Shown piece by piece: positions 31,777-32,249 of a stretch of DNA of 32,249 nt; position 1 is the stretch's first letter; each line of letters opens with the position of its first letter. The notes under the pieces were generated by a model. That model did not search any database, had not been told where the DNA came from, and was given only the letters and a program-made list of their open reading frames with translations. This DNA comes from Aquisalimonas sp. (GTDB taxonomy: Bacteria > Pseudomonadota > Gammaproteobacteria > Nitrococcales > Aquisalimonadaceae). Location: contig NZ_SKOG01000044.1 in the NCBI RefSeq assembly GCF_007120195.1, forward strand, positions 1 through 32,249, given 5' to 3'. Made by a program: the position numbers and the translations under genes.

Positions 31777-32249
31777 GCCAAGCAGCTTCTCTTTCGAGCG
31801 GTCAAGGAATTGGTCGCGGGTGATAAGTGGCGATCACTTTTTGATCTGCACTGGCAGGCGTATGAGCGTTGGTATTTGTCGGAAGGCGAGCGTGAGCGCC
31901 CCTCTTACCTGTCTTGCTTCAACATGTTCCAGACTCACATGCCGGAACTCCTGGGTACGTATCGACACCTGTGCGACCTGGGCGGGGGAGGCGATCTTGC
32001 TGCGCGCATGCTGAGCCTCTACCGCCCGCCCGCCTACATCACGGGCTGCTCCCAAGCGGTGCTCTCGAACAGCAATGGGAACATGCTGGTGAGAAACTAC
32101 GACTACCCCCCGGAGTTGTGCGAGGGGACGATCCTCTACACCCACTGGAACGACAAGCGGGTCATCGCCATGTCGGATTGCCTGTGGGGCGTGCTTGACG
32201 GGATCAACGATAGCGGCCTGGCCTTGTCGCTGGCATTTGGCGGCCGGAA
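31774..32249 (+). CDS. C45-type autoprocessing Ntn-hydrolase (acyltransferase/peptidase), 3' end outside the window
   Basis: The visible 158 residues match the start of the C45 family (acyl-CoA:6-aminopenicillanate acyltransferase-like). A helical pro-segment of about 91 residues (ELVAGDKWRSLFDLHWQAYE, HMPELLGTYRHLCDLGGGG) ends at Gly-Cys in YITGCSQAVLS; this cysteine (residue 92, codon 32047-32049) would become the N-terminal nucleophile after self-cleavage. The typical RNYDYPPEL follows at about residue 107, then LYTHWNDKRVIAMSD and LDGINDSGLALSLAFGG. The family cleaves or transfers acyl groups on amide bonds. It is third in the operon after the nitrilase and the ATP-grasp ligase. The true start may be TTG 31726. 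Confidence 0.85.
   Translation, partial: MAKQLLFRAVKELVAGDKWRSLFDLHWQAYERWYLSEGERERPSYLSCFNMFQTHMPELLGTYRHLCDLGGGGDLAARMLSLYRPPAYITGCSQAVLSNSNGNMLVRNYDYPPELCEGTILYTHWNDKRVIAMSDCLWGVLDGINDSGLALSLAFGGR

Noticed and set aside
1-32249. CRISPR arrays, rRNA genes, prophage
   Set aside because: No regularly spaced repeats, no rRNA-like stretches and no phage structural genes were seen.

Overview
The window is GC-rich, densely coded bacterial DNA. Several families point to a gammaproteobacterium, possibly a halophile or alkaliphile related to the Ectothiorhodospiraceae: polyhydroxyalkanoate phasin-type proteins, a DksA/TraR zinc-finger protein, a GGDEF-EAL regulator, a TmsA/TmsB-type fatty-acid methylation pair and a chromosomal-type integron. 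The taxon is an inference from gene content; no rRNA or tRNA gene was found to test it.

Layout. (1) 1-6840: the 3' part of a GGDEF-EAL regulator, then single housekeeping and accessory genes: DksA/TraR zinc-finger protein, crotonase, GAF protein, short-chain dehydrogenase, phasin-like protein, SHOCT-like protein and ferritin-like protein. (2) 7032-16993: a signalling and lipid block. A tight operon encodes an outer-membrane barrel, a cupredoxin-like protein, a membrane class III adenylate cyclase and a patatin phospholipase with two cyclic-nucleotide-binding domains. A gene for a cyclic-nucleotide-binding-fold methyltransferase converges on it stop-to-stop. Divergent from that is a translationally coupled pair for a DHCR24-like FAD oxidoreductase and a Cfa-like methyltransferase, the gene pair known to make 10-methyl branched fatty acids. 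(3) 17000-22360: a mobile and decayed region. It holds an IS91-family remnant, a small integron (intI on +, cassettes read leftward on -), a broken moeA and a damaged second copy of the 3' end of the cfa/tmsB-like gene. The integron block therefore lies between direct repeats of that gene's 3' end.

(4) 22539-24134: a phasin, a DUF805 membrane protein and a small conserved hypothetical. (5) 24223-28755: a putA gene (proline dehydrogenase / P5C dehydrogenase) of alphaproteobacterial flavour, interrupted by one in-frame amber codon at the domain boundary. Related short repeats and remnants of a PPOX gene and a gabT gene lie on either side. (6) 29015-end: a three-gene cluster for a nitrilase-family hydrolase, a biotin-carboxylase-like ATP-grasp ligase with an unusual N-terminal extension, and a C45-type autoprocessing Ntn-hydrolase that runs off the window.

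The points most worth following are the cAMP-linked lipid block in region 2, the integron cassette with a protein resembling a class III cyclase, the ATP-grasp/nitrilase/C45 cluster, and the amber-split putA.
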